NCBI RefSeq assembly: GCF_028290885.1
Contig: NZ_JAQGIZ010000146.1
Location: 1 to 33,099 of the forward strand
Length of the DNA: 33,099 nt
Reading direction: 5' to 3'
From: Phenylobacterium sp.
GTDB taxonomy: Bacteria > Pseudomonadota > Alphaproteobacteria > Caulobacterales > Caulobacteraceae
Part shown: piece by piece, positions 14,252 to 21,759 of the stretch
Layout: every line of letters starts with the position of its first letter
How positions within the stretch are numbered: the first letter of the stretch is position 1
Program-made: the position numbers and the translations under genes
Notes under the pieces: generated by a model
Databases searched by the model: none
Told to the model about the DNA's origin: nothing
Seen by the model: the letters and a program-made list of their open reading frames with translations, nothing else

Positions 14252-14950
14252 CTAAGCCGCGTCGACGAGGACCACCTCGGAGTCTTCCAGCGCCGTGACC
14301 CGCAGGGCGGATTCGCCGGTGATCGCGGCGCCGTCGCGGGCGTCGAGGCGGACGCCGTTGACGTCGAGCGCGCCGGTCGCGGCCACCAGATAGGCGTGGC
14401 GGCTGGGATCGAGGGCGTATTCGGTGGTCTCCCCGGCCTTGATGGTGGCGCCGGCCACCCGGGCGGGCGTGCGGATCGGCAGGGCGTCGTCGTCGCCAGG
14501 CAGGCCGGACGCCAGGGTCACGAACTTGCCGGCGCGGTCGTCCTTCGGGAACGGCTTGGCGCCCCAGGCGGGCGGGCCGCCGGTGCGGTCGGGCTCGATC
14601 CAGATCTGGAAGATCCGCGTGGTGTCGCCTTCGAGGTTGTACTCGGCGTGGCGGATGCCGGAGCCGGCGCTCATCACCTGCACGTCGCCCGCTTCGGTGC
14701 GGCCTTCGTTGCCGAGGCTGTCCTTGTGGGTGATCGCGCCCTCGCGGACGTAGGTGATGATCTCCATGTCGGCGTGCGGATGCGGCGGAAAGCCGGAGTT
14801 GGCGGCGATCTCGTCGTCGTTCCAGACGCGCAAGCTCCCCCAGCCCATGCGCTTGGGATCGTGGTAGCTGGCGAAGGAGAAGTGGTGCTTGGCCTTCAGC
14901 CAGCCGTGGTCGGCGCCGCCGAGGCCCGCAAAGGGACGTTTCTCAATCAT
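14252..14950 (-). CDS. Pirin family protein, YhhW/quercetinase-like
   Basis: A 232-aa bicupin. The N-terminal cupin has the metal ligands His57 and His59 (PPHPHADMEI) and His101 and Glu103 (SGIRHAEYN), the same numbering as in E. coli YhhW, which has quercetin 2,3-dioxygenase activity in vitro. The C-terminal cupin is degenerate, as is usual. It is cytoplasmic, and the length is normal for the family. It is transcribed on the minus strand upstream of the S9 peptidase gene, separated by two hairpins. Confidence 0.95.
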   Translation of the reverse strand: MIEKRPFAGLGGADHGWLKAKHHFSFASYHDPKRMGWGSLRVWNDDEIAANSGFPPHPHADMEIITYVREGAITHKDSLGNEGRTEAGDVQVMSAGSGIRHAEYNLEGDTTRIFQIWIEPDRTGGPPAWGAKPFPKDDRAGKFVTLASGLPGDDDALPIRTPARVAGATIKAGETTEYALDPSRHAYLVAATGALDVNGVRLDARDGAAITGESALRVTALEDSEVVLVDAA

Positions 14951-15110
14951 GATGTTCCTCCTGGCGCCGCAGTCCGCTTGAGTAAGGGGGCGGCGCTCTT
15001 CGGAGGTGAAGATAAGCTCCCGGATCGTGCGGAAAAGCGGGTGGTCGGCAGAAGATTGTTTCCGGATTGGAGGGAGCCACTCTCGCCGGCTAGCCGCCGA
15101 CTGCGACGTT

Positions 15111-15156
15111 TATGGGTCCCGGTCTTTCGCTTCGCGAAAACCGGGATGACACTGAG
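15111..15156. repeat. Single REP-like palindromic unit
   Basis: TATGGGTCCCGG at 15111-15122 and CCGGGATGACACTGA at about 15141-15155 flank a hairpin with a CTTTCGC/GCGAAA core. The same two ends occur in the right unit at 4869-4919. It lies 23 bp upstream of the PPIase start, so it falls within that gene's promoter or leader region. Confidence 0.65.
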
Positions 15157-15178
15157 GATGGGATCGGCGGGGTAGGGT

Positions 15179-16000
15179 ATGCGGCGCATTATCGAAGCGG
15201 GCGCAATCGCGCTGGCTGCCTTGGCTTGCCTCGGCGCCGCCAGGCCGCAGCCGGACTGGCGGGCGCTGGACCCCGCTGACACGCTGGTGATCGAGACCTC
15301 CAAGGGGCGGATCGTGGTGGAGATGCAGCCGTTGCTGGCGCCGAAGGCGGTGGAGCGGGTGAAGCGGCTGGCGCGGGAGGGGGTCTACGACGGCCTGCTG
15401 TTCCATCGGGTGATCGAGGGCTTCGTGGACCAGACCGGCAATCCCAACAACCGCGACGGCGGGACCTCGGCCTATCCGGACCTGCCCGCCGAGTTCAGCG
15501 CCCGGCTGCCGCCGCAGGCCGGGGACGTGGTGGTGCTGGAGCGCAGCGACGCGGTGGAAGGCTTCCTGGGCTCGACGCCCATCTCAGGCGCCTCGGCCAC
15601 GGAGCAGGCGCTGGGCGGCGACCACCGCCGGCGGGTCTGGGGCGCCTATTGCGCGGGCGTGGCCGGCATGGGCCGCCAGGCGGGGATCGACACCGCCAAC
15701 AGCGAGATCTTCTTCATGCGGGCGCCGGCGCGGCGGCTCGACCACGACTACGCCGTCTGGGGCCGGGTGGTTCAGGGGCTGGAGGTCGTGCGCGCCATCG
15801 CGGTCGGCGAGCCGCCGGCCGACCCGGACCGGATGGTTCGCGTCCGCCTGGCCGCCGAATTGCCCGCCGCCGAGCGGCCGCGGCTGGAGGTGGCGAACGA
15901 ACGCGGGCCGGCGTTCCGGGCGCGGGTGGCGCAGCTTCAGGCGCGGCTGGGCGCCCGTTTCAGCGTCTGCGACGTACCGATCCCTATCCGACAACTTTGA
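15179..16000 (+). CDS. Exported cyclophilin-type peptidyl-prolyl isomerase
   Basis: A 273-aa protein with an N-terminal signal peptide (about residues 1-21), so it should act on folding proteins in the periplasm. Cyclophilin landmarks: GRIVVEM (44-50), LLFHRVIEGFVDQTG (73-87) with the catalytic Arg77, and MGRQAGIDTANSEIFFM (164-180), equivalent to the MAR...SQFFI block. It is longer than typical bacterial PpiA (about 165-190 aa). It has an insertion around residues 125-155 and a C-terminal extension of about 50 residues, and the usual catalytic Gln of SQFF is Glu here. Activity may therefore be altered. Confidence 0.9.
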   Translation: MRRIIEAGAIALAALACLGAARPQPDWRALDPADTLVIETSKGRIVVEMQPLLAPKAVERVKRLAREGVYDGLLFHRVIEGFVDQTGNPNNRDGGTSAYPDLPAEFSARLPPQAGDVVVLERSDAVEGFLGSTPISGASATEQALGGDHRRRVWGAYCAGVAGMGRQAGIDTANSEIFFMRAPARRLDHDYAVWGRVVQGLEVVRAIAVGEPPADPDRMVRVRLAAELPAAERPRLEVANERGPAFRARVAQLQARLGARFSVCDVPIPIRQL

Positions 16001-16109
16001 CGGCCGACAACTCTGACGTGCGACAACTGGGCGCAGGGGTGAGGCGACTCGCGCTCTTGGTGCATTAACCCTGACGACCTACCGCTGCGGCCGCAGTGGA
16101 CGGGGTCAG

Positions 16110-16289
16110 ATGAAGTACGAAGTTGTCGAAACACTCGGCGGGTGGATCGTTCGCCGCGACGGCGTCGAGCTGGCGCGGTTCGGCGAGCAGCTCGCGGCCC
16201 TCGCCGACGTCGCCGAACGCCTGGGCGAGGCTGACGAGGCCGCCGCGGGCAGCTATTCGCTGGCCATGCGCTATCAGGCCCGCGCCTGA
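16110..16289 (+). CDS. Small protein of unknown function, 59 aa
   Basis: A short gene from ATG 16110 to TGA 16287-16289. The product begins MKYEVVETLGGWIVRRDG and continues with a helix (QLAALADVAERLGE) and a short C-terminal strand (YSLAMRYQA). The strand-Gly-Trp-strand-helix pattern resembles the DUF2188-type small fold and the product at 8721-8930. Third positions are mostly G or C. The ribosome binding site (GGGG at 16102-16105) is weak. No function is known. Confidence 0.6.
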   Translation: MKYEVVETLGGWIVRRDGVELARFGEQLAALADVAERLGEADEAAAGSYSLAMRYQARA

Positions 16290-16416
16290 GCTCAAGGCCC
16301 CGCTTGTTGGCAGCCCCGGCCGGCGGGCGCCAAACTCCGTCGACCACCTGACTCAGCACGAGCGTTTACTTAACAAGTCCTTAGATTTTGCTTTGAAGAC
16401 CCGCTCAGCCGGGTGC

Positions 16417-16650
16417 ATGGTGACGCCGATGGTCTACCTTTGCTACATCCATCGGGAAGGCGGCGGAGCGCCGCATTTCGAGGTGTTGCCGGAAACGTCC
16501 CGGAGCGGCGCCATGGACCACGCTGCACAAATGCTGTCGCAGCACGCAGGCGCGGTGCGGGCCGAGGTCTGGGACGGCGACCGGCTGGTTTTCACCTTGC
16601 CGCGCCCACAGGCGGGGGACCCGGGCGAAGGCCGGATGTCCGCGGGCTAG
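16417..16650 (+). CDS. Small protein of unknown function, 77 aa
   Basis: Two starts are possible, ATG 16417 and ATG 16429 (MVYLCYIHREG); the second aligns better with the paralogue at 4953-5165. The core shows YLCYIHREGG, a helix (SGAMDHAAQMLSQ) and AVRAEVWDGDRLVFTL. The C-terminal 15 residues are Gly/Pro-rich and probably disordered. The TAG stop (16648-16650) is formed by the first CTAG of the double-hairpin repeat, so the repeat either inserted exactly at the stop or supplied a new one. Confidence 0.7.
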   Translation: MVTPMVYLCYIHREGGGAPHFEVLPETSRSGAMDHAAQMLSQHAGAVRAEVWDGDRLVFTLPRPQAGDPGEGRMSAG

Positions 16651-16812
16651 TGTGCTGGATTTGAAGTTCGCCTTACTCACGCGCCACGCGCCGAGCGAAC
16701 TTCAAATCCAAGAAAGCACACTAGAAACATATACTTGCTAGTGTCCTTATCGATTCCGAAGTTCGCCAAAGCCAGCCGCAAGCGCTTGCGAACTTCGGAA
16801 TCGGGACACTAG
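16647..16812. repeat. 166-bp double-hairpin repeat, copy 1
   Basis: Two hairpins are each bounded by CTAG. Hairpin 1 (16647-16724) has an outer 9-bp stem CTAGTGTGC/GCACACTAG and an inner perfect 15-bp stem (16657-16671 with 16695-16709). Hairpin 2 (16738-16812) has an outer 9-bp stem CTAGTGTCC/GGACACTAG and an inner perfect 16-bp stem (16751-16766 with 16788-16803). A 13-bp A/T-rich spacer separates them. Both inner stems share GAAGTTCGC. The second copy is at 32532-32697. The left CTAG gives the stop of the plus-strand gene and the right CTAG gives the stop of the minus-strand gene. Confidence 0.93.
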
Positions 16813-17861
16813 AACTGGCCGAACCTGATCTCTTCGGAGCCGGCCGGCAGGTCGATGGTCATGCCGTCGCGCGCCAGCCGCCAGTCGAGCGGCCCGCCGG
16901 CGTCCATGCCCTTGGTGAAGGCCTCCGGCGTGTAGAACGGCAGGCCCGCCTGGGTCAGGTGGCTGAGCACCAGCCGCTTTACGCCGGCCATGCGGGCGAT
17001 GTCGGCGGCCTCCACCGGGGTGGTGTGGTAGCTGAGCGTGTCGGCCATGACCGAGCTCATCCGGGCGTTGGCCATCATCGCCAGGCCCTGCGACAGCTGT
17101 TTCGTCATGTCGGAGTTCTGCGCCTCGTGGATCAGCACGTCCGCGCCCTTGGCGGCGACGGCGAGCGGCGGCCACTTGATGGTGTCGCCGCTGACCACCA
17201 CCGAGCGGCCCTTGTAGTCGAAGCGGTAGCCGTAGGCCGGGGTGACCGGGTTGTGGTGGACGACGATGGCGGTGACGGTCAGGCCGTTCTCGCGCCAGAC
17301 CACCGCGGTCCCAGAGGCCGGCGGCAGGACGACCTGGGCCTTCAGCAGGCCGGCGGCGATGGGCAGCTTCACCGCGCCGTGCTCATGGTGCGCGTTGCGG
17401 AAGCCGTGGTCGGCACCGTAGGCCTCGTTGAAGCCGGCCGCCAGGTGCTCGACGCCGGGCGGGCCCACGAGCATCAGCGGCCCCGGCCGGCCCGCGACCC
17501 AGCTCTGCATGTTGAACTCGCCGACCTCGCCGATGTGGTCGGAGTGCAGGTGGGTGAGGAACACCGCCCGCGCCGTGGCCATCGGCATCCGCCAGGTCAG
17601 CAGGTTCTCCGTCGACTCCGGCCCGACGTCGACGAGGTAGAGCGCCCCGCCGGCCTGGATGGCGACGCAGGCCTTGGCGCGGTCCTTGACCGGCAGCGGC
17701 CCCGAAGTGCCGCAGAGGACGACCCTGAGGCCATCGGGCGCGGCCACTGCCTGAGGCTGCGCCTGAGCCGCCATGGGCGCCGCCCATAGCGCCAGCAAGG
17801 CCAGGCTGGTCGCCGCGACGGCGCCGATCTTCCGCCAATCCCCGATTTTCCGACAATCCAT
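16809..17861 (-). CDS. Exported metallo-beta-lactamase-fold hydrolase
   Basis: A 350-aa protein from the ATG complementary to 17859-17861, with a signal peptide ending near AAQAQ (about residue 35). The metal-binding signature HLHSDH is at 104-109. Further ligands are likely His202 or 203, Asp226 (VVSGDTIK) and the His of LVLSHLTQ. This layout (early HxHxDH, GDT, late SHL) resembles tRNase Z/arylsulfatase-type members, but the signal peptide points to a periplasmic hydrolase of unknown substrate. It is divergent from the DsbA-like gene. Its TAG stop lies in the right-hand CTAG of the repeat. Confidence 0.9.
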   Translation of the reverse strand: MDCRKIGDWRKIGAVAATSLALLALWAAPMAAQAQPQAVAAPDGLRVVLCGTSGPLPVKDRAKACVAIQAGGALYLVDVGPESTENLLTWRMPMATARAVFLTHLHSDHIGEVGEFNMQSWVAGRPGPLMLVGPPGVEHLAAGFNEAYGADHGFRNAHHEHGAVKLPIAAGLLKAQVVLPPASGTAVVWRENGLTVTAIVVHHNPVTPAYGYRFDYKGRSVVVSGDTIKWPPLAVAAKGADVLIHEAQNSDMTKQLSQGLAMMANARMSSVMADTLSYHTTPVEAADIARMAGVKRLVLSHLTQAGLPFYTPEAFTKGMDAGGPLDWRLARDGMTIDLPAGSEEIRFGQF

Positions 17862-17890
17862 GACACCGCCCCCCCTTGCTGCGTGGAAAC

Positions 17891-17913
17891 TTATGGCACA
17901 CCTTGTGTCACAA
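17891..17913. promoter_or_regulatory. Candidate operator dyad in a divergent promoter region
   Basis: In the 78-bp gap between two divergent genes lies a 23-bp dyad: TTATGGCACA, a 3-bp centre, then TGTGTCACAA. Eight of ten positions in each arm are complementary. Its length and symmetry suit a dimeric repressor of the TetR or GntR kind, or a CRP/FNR-like factor. No matching regulator gene is in the window. Confidence 0.5.
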
Positions 17914-17939
17914 TACTTGGATTTCGCGGGGTATGGAAG

Positions 17940-18599
17940 GTGACGCTCAGCTACGACCTCTACTGGTCCTTCCGCTCGCCCTATTCCTATCTGGTCATGC
18001 CGAGGCTGGCGGCGCTCGAGCGAGACTACGACGTCGCCTGCAACGTCCGGCCGGTCTATCCGCTGGCGGTGCGCACGCCGGAGTTCTTCGAGCAGCAGGA
18101 TCCGCTGTGGCTGTCCTATTTCATGACCGACGTGTTCCGGGAGGCGGCGTTCCGGGGCCTGCCGTTCCGCTGGCCCAGGCCCGACCCGGTGCAGCGCTCG
18201 CCCGACGCCGGCTACCGCATGCCCCAGCCCTACATCCACCGCCTGACCCACCTCGGCGTGGCCGCCGCGGAGCGGGGCAGGGGCGTGGCCTTCCTGACCG
18301 AGGCCAGCCGGACGATCTGGAGCGGCGAGGTCGACAACTGGCATGAGGGCGACCACCTGGCCCGCGCCGCCGAGGGCGCCGGCCTGGACTTCGCCGAACT
18401 GGCCGCCGCCGTCGACGCCGACCCCGCCCGCTTCGCCGCGGTCGTGGAGCAGAACCAGGCCGCCCAGCGCGCCGCCGGCCACTGGGGCGTGCCGACGATG
18501 GTGTTCGCCGGCGAACCCTTCTTCGGCCAGGACCGCTTCGACCAGCTCAAGTGGCGAATGGAGGCGCAGGGGCTTGAGCGCCGCGCTTGCGAGCCGTAA
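17940..18599 (+). CDS. DsbA-fold protein, 2-hydroxychromene-2-carboxylate isomerase family
   Basis: A 219-aa cytoplasmic protein. I chose GTG 17940 because GGGG lies 8 bp upstream and the product then begins MTLSYDLYWSFRSPYSYL, the family's usual N-terminus. The SFRSPYSYL segment carries the Ser that replaces the redox Cys of DsbA in HCCA isomerases (kappa-class GST-like, glutathione-dependent). Near the C-terminus, HWGVPTMVFAGEPFFGQDR is the conserved cis-Pro loop region. The substrate is unknown; no naphthalene-degradation genes are nearby. It shares a divergent promoter region with the MBL-fold gene. Confidence 0.85.
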   Translation: MTLSYDLYWSFRSPYSYLVMPRLAALERDYDVACNVRPVYPLAVRTPEFFEQQDPLWLSYFMTDVFREAAFRGLPFRWPRPDPVQRSPDAGYRMPQPYIHRLTHLGVAAAERGRGVAFLTEASRTIWSGEVDNWHEGDHLARAAEGAGLDFAELAAAVDADPARFAAVVEQNQAAQRAAGHWGVPTMVFAGEPFFGQDRFDQLKWRMEAQGLERRACEP

Positions 18600-18635
18600 G
18601 CCAGCGGGCTATACGCCCCATCCTTCGCGCACAGC

Positions 18636-18710
18636 GGATGCGTAGCTCAGCGGGAGAGCACCTCGTTCACACCGAGGGGGTCACAGGTTCAATCCCTGTC
18701 GCATCCACCA
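18636..18710 (+). tRNA. tRNA-Val (anticodon CAC)
   Basis: A complete cloverleaf of 75 nt including the encoded CCA: acceptor GGATGCG/CGCATCC, D-arm GCTC/GAGC, anticodon stem CCTCG/CGAGG with loop TTCACAC, and T-arm ACAGG/CCTGT with TTCAATC. The anticodon CAC reads the GUG codon, so the charge is valine. It lies 36 bp after the HCCA-isomerase-like gene. Confidence 0.97.
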
Positions 18711-19012
18711 TCGCTTTCAGTCAGTCAGCGATTTCGCTCCGCGGCGCTTGCCACAAACCCTGACGGAAACGCGGTCCAGCACCTGCTGACGAGCCAGGTT
18801 TGCGGATCGAGCTTTGGGAAGAGATCCTCGAGCGCATGGACCGGGAACCTGAGAGAAACGCTCCCCCTCGGGGTCGCTGATCCCAGAAGGCCGAGGTCCA
18901 GCAGGTCAGCAGGACCGGCGGGTAAGCCGGTCTGACCGTTTGCCGACACGGCGAACCGGCGCCAATCATTCCCGCAGAGGGTCGAGCGGCCGCCCGATCC
19001 AGGAACACGCGG
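18711..19012. other. Intergenic region between tRNA-Val and the efflux operon
   Basis: These 302 bp hold the efflux operon's promoter, but I could not fix a -10/-35 pair. Long minus-strand frames cross the region (to about 19150-19210) but overlap the efflux gene and look like high-GC shadows. No repeat of the tRNA 3' end is seen, so there is no sign of an integration site. No regulator gene is visible next to the pump. Confidence 0.4.
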
Positions 19013-20122
19013 ATGAAGAGGCCCTGGTTCAAGTTGCGGAGACGGCTCGCCGCCAACCCGCCAAGGATCGACTGGCGTGTGGCGCCCGAGGTCGCCTGGC
19101 GGGCCCTCGTCTTCCTCATCGCCCTGGGGATCCTGATCTTCGTCACCACCCGCTGGAACGGCTGGCAAGGGGGCGCCGGGTGGCAGTCCGCCGATGACGC
19201 CTATCTGCAATCAGACCTCACGCCGCTCGCCGCAAAGGTCGCCGGCTATGTGCGCGATGTGCCGGCGCAGGACTTCGAGCGGGTGCGGGCGGGCCAGGTC
19301 CTGGCCGAGATCGTCGACAGCGACTATCGCGCGACCGTGGCGCAGGCGGAGGCCAACCTCGCGGCCGCCACGGCGCAGGTCCAGGTGCTGAAGGCGCAGC
19401 AGGCGCTGCAGGCGGCGAACGTCGAAGCCGCCAGGGCCGTGGTCGCCGCCACCGCGGCGTCTCTCGCGCAGAGCGGCCGCGACCTGGCGCGCCAGGCGAC
19501 GCTGCTGCAGACCGGCTCATCGTCCACCGAGGCCAGCGAGAAGCTGCGGACGACGCGGGACCAGCTCGCCGCCCAGCTCGCGCAGAACCGCGCCCAGGCG
19601 CAGGCCGCGGCGCGCCAGCTGGGTGTCCTGGCCGCTCAGGAAGGCCAGGCGCAGGCGGCGGTCGCCGCGCAGCGGGCCGGTCTGCAGCTGGCCAGGATCA
19701 ACCTTGGCTATACCCGTATCGTCGCGCCCCAGGACGGCGTCCTTGGCCAGCGCCAGGTCCGGCCGGGCCAGTTCGTCGGCGTCGGCAGCCAGATCACCAC
19801 CCTGACCCCGCTGCCCCGCGTCTGGGTCATCGCCAACTACAAGGAGACCCAGCTCGCCCACATGGCCGTGGGCGAAAGGGCCAGGATCAGCGTCGACGCC
19901 TTCCCCGGCCATACCCTCAAGGGTCACGTCCTGGCCTTCGCCCCTGGCTCGGGCGCCGTGTTCGCCCTGCTGCCGCCGGACAACGCCACCGGCAACTTCA
20001 CCAAGGTCGTCCAGCGCATCGCCGTGAAGATCGCCATCGACGACGCCGACGGCCTCGCCGACCGCCTGCGCCCCGGCATGTCCGTGATCGCCAGGATCGA
20101 CGCGCGCGACGGCCGGCGATGA
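19013..20122 (+). CDS. HlyD/EmrA-type membrane fusion protein
   Basis: A 369-aa periplasmic adaptor anchored by one N-terminal transmembrane helix (about residues 30-47, WRALVFLIALGILIFVTT). The first lipoyl half follows (SADDAYLQSDLTPLAAKVAGYV), then a long alpha-hairpin rich in Ala, Gln and Glu (about 105-225), then the second lipoyl half and barrel (GYTRIVAPQDGVLGQRQVRPGQFV). It would link the inner-membrane MFS pump to the outer-membrane factor in an EmrAB-TolC-like complex. Its TGA overlaps the ATG of the pump gene (ATGA). Confidence 0.93.
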   Translation: MKRPWFKLRRRLAANPPRIDWRVAPEVAWRALVFLIALGILIFVTTRWNGWQGGAGWQSADDAYLQSDLTPLAAKVAGYVRDVPAQDFERVRAGQVLAEIVDSDYRATVAQAEANLAAATAQVQVLKAQQALQAANVEAARAVVAATAASLAQSGRDLARQATLLQTGSSSTEASEKLRTTRDQLAAQLAQNRAQAQAAARQLGVLAAQEGQAQAAVAAQRAGLQLARINLGYTRIVAPQDGVLGQRQVRPGQFVGVGSQITTLTPLPRVWVIANYKETQLAHMAVGERARISVDAFPGHTLKGHVLAFAPGSGAVFALLPPDNATGNFTKVVQRIAVKIAIDDADGLADRLRPGMSVIARIDARDGRR

Positions 20123-21759
20123 GCGTCCCCGCCACCCCTCCAGCCGGGGCGAGGCCGATGCCGCCGCCCGAACAGCCGATCCCCTGGTTCGGCCTGGCCG
20201 CCGTCCTGCTCGGCACCTTCATCTCGACCCTCAACGGGCGGCTCTCGACCTTCGGGCTTGGCGACATCCGCGGCGGCGTGCACGCCGGTTTCGACGACGG
20301 CGCCTGGATCACCACCGCCCAGACCGTCGCCCAGATGCTGGTGCTGCCCGTCGCCATCTGGCTGGGCGCGGTGTTCGGCGCGCGGCGGGTGCTGATCGAG
20401 GCGGCGCTGGCCTATGCCGTGATCTCGTTCCTGGAGCCGTTCTCGCCCAACCTCGCCATGCTGCTCGGCCTGCAGTTCATGGGGGGCCTAGCCTCGGGGT
20501 TCTTCATCCCGCTGACGCTCAGCTTCATCCTGCGGGGCATCCCGCCGCGCCTGTGGGCCTACGGCATCGCCCTCTACGCGCTCAATCTGGAGCTCTCGCT
20601 CAACATCTCGGCCTCGCTGGAGGGCTGGTACGTCGACCACCTCTCCTGGCGTTGGATCTTCTGGCAGAACGTCCCCTTGGCGCTGGGCATGTTCGCCTGC
20701 TTCAAGTGGGGCTCCAAGCCGGAGCCGCCGAACCCCGCCGGGCCAATGCCGGACCGCTTCGGCCTGGTCACCAGCGGCGCCGGCCTGGCCCTGATCTACG
20801 CGGCGCTGGACCAGGGCAATCGCCTGGACTGGCTGAATTCCGGCCTGATCTGCGGCCTCCTGGCGGCCGGCGTGATCCTGGTCGCCGCCTTCGTCGTGCA
20901 CGAGCGGCGCTCGCCTCAGCCGTTCATCAACCTCAAGGTCGCCTTGGGCCCGCCCCTACCGCGGCTGTTGCTCCTCGTCGCCTTCCTGCGCCTGACGATC
21001 CTGTCGACGGCCTATCTGATCCCGCAGTACCTCGGCGTCGTGCGCGGCTTCCGGGCGTTGGAGGTCGGCCAGACCCTGATCTGGATCGCTGCGCCGCAGC
21101 TCATCATCTGCCCCCTGGCGGCGGTCATGCTGCGGCGCATGGACCCGCGCTTTGTCTCCAGCCTGGGCTTCATCCTGATCAGCGTCGCCTGCCTGATGGT
21201 GGCGCACGGCCTGACGCCGTTGTGGGCCTCCGACCAGTTCATGCTCTCCCAGCTGTTGCAGGCCGTCGGGCAGAGTTTCGCCCTCTCGGGGATCGTCTTC
21301 TTCGCCGTCCTGCATCTGAAGCCCGAGGACGCGCTCACCTTCGGCGCCGCCATCCAGACCGCGCGCCTGATGGGCGGCCAGATCGGCACCGCCTTCATAG
21401 CCACCTTCGTGCGCATCCGCAGCCAGATCGCCTCCAACCACATCGGGCTGCACATCGAGGTCGGCGACAGCCAGGTGCTGCACCGGCTGCAGGACTATGC
21501 GGCGGCCACCGGGCGGGCGGTCGACCCGGCCACGGCCGCCGGACGCGCCGCCACCCTGCTGGTCGGCGTGGTCCGCAGCGCCGCCGCCACGCAAGGGGTG
21601 ATCGACGGATTCGTGGCCATCGGCGCCCTGACCGCCCTGGCCTTGCTGCTAGTGGTGGCGCACAAGCCGGCGCCGATCGGGCCGGCCTCGCACCTGCCGC
21701 TGTTCGCGCCGCGGCCGGCCCCGACCCCCGCCCCCGACCTGGGAGCCAAGCCGTCATGA
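20119..21759 (+). CDS. DHA2-family MFS drug pump (EmrB-like)
   Basis: A 546-aa inner-membrane transporter with about fourteen hydrophobic segments. Typical DHA2 features are the opening WFGLAAVLLGTFISTLN, WITTAQTVAQMLVLPVAIWL, and WRWIFWQNVPLALGMF at the fifth-sixth helix boundary. It would drive export of hydrophobic compounds by proton exchange through the adjoining adaptor and outer-membrane channel. The C-terminal 40 residues are Pro-rich and cytoplasmic. It is coupled by overlapping stop/start codons to the genes on both sides. Confidence 0.93.
   Translation: MSVPATPPAGARPMPPPEQPIPWFGLAAVLLGTFISTLNGRLSTFGLGDIRGGVHAGFDDGAWITTAQTVAQMLVLPVAIWLGAVFGARRVLIEAALAYAVISFLEPFSPNLAMLLGLQFMGGLASGFFIPLTLSFILRGIPPRLWAYGIALYALNLELSLNISASLEGWYVDHLSWRWIFWQNVPLALGMFACFKWGSKPEPPNPAGPMPDRFGLVTSGAGLALIYAALDQGNRLDWLNSGLICGLLAAGVILVAAFVVHERRSPQPFINLKVALGPPLPRLLLLVAFLRLTILSTAYLIPQYLGVVRGFRALEVGQTLIWIAAPQLIICPLAAVMLRRMDPRFVSSLGFILISVACLMVAHGLTPLWASDQFMLSQLLQAVGQSFALSGIVFFAVLHLKPEDALTFGAAIQTARLMGGQIGTAFIATFVRIRSQIASNHIGLHIEVGDSQVLHRLQDYAAATGRAVDPATAAGRAATLLVGVVRSAAATQGVIDGFVAIGALTALALLLVVAHKPAPIGPASHLPLFAPRPAPTPAPDLGAKPS

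Noticed and set aside
16647-16812. Reading the double hairpin as an ordinary bidirectional terminator
   Set aside because: It recurs almost unchanged at 32532-32697 after an unrelated gene, lacks T-runs after the stems, and both hairpins have CTAG feet, which points to a dispersed repeat, though it may also stop transcription.
18690-19012. Integrative element attachment site at tRNA-Val
   Set aside because: No integrase gene and no second copy of the tRNA 3' end were seen in the window; genes on both sides look native.
18725-19210. Minus-strand frame upstream of the efflux operon, considered as a possible regulator
   Set aside because: The product has no helix-turn-helix, is Pro/Arg/Ser-rich, and overlaps the 5' end of the fusion-protein gene by nearly 200 bp.
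20553-21755. A 400-codon in-frame extension upstream of the NodT-type gene
   Set aside because: It lies in another frame over the MFS pump gene, has Arg/Gly/Pro-rich shadow composition, and the real start is fixed by the overlapping ATGA at 21756 with a proper lipoprotein signal.
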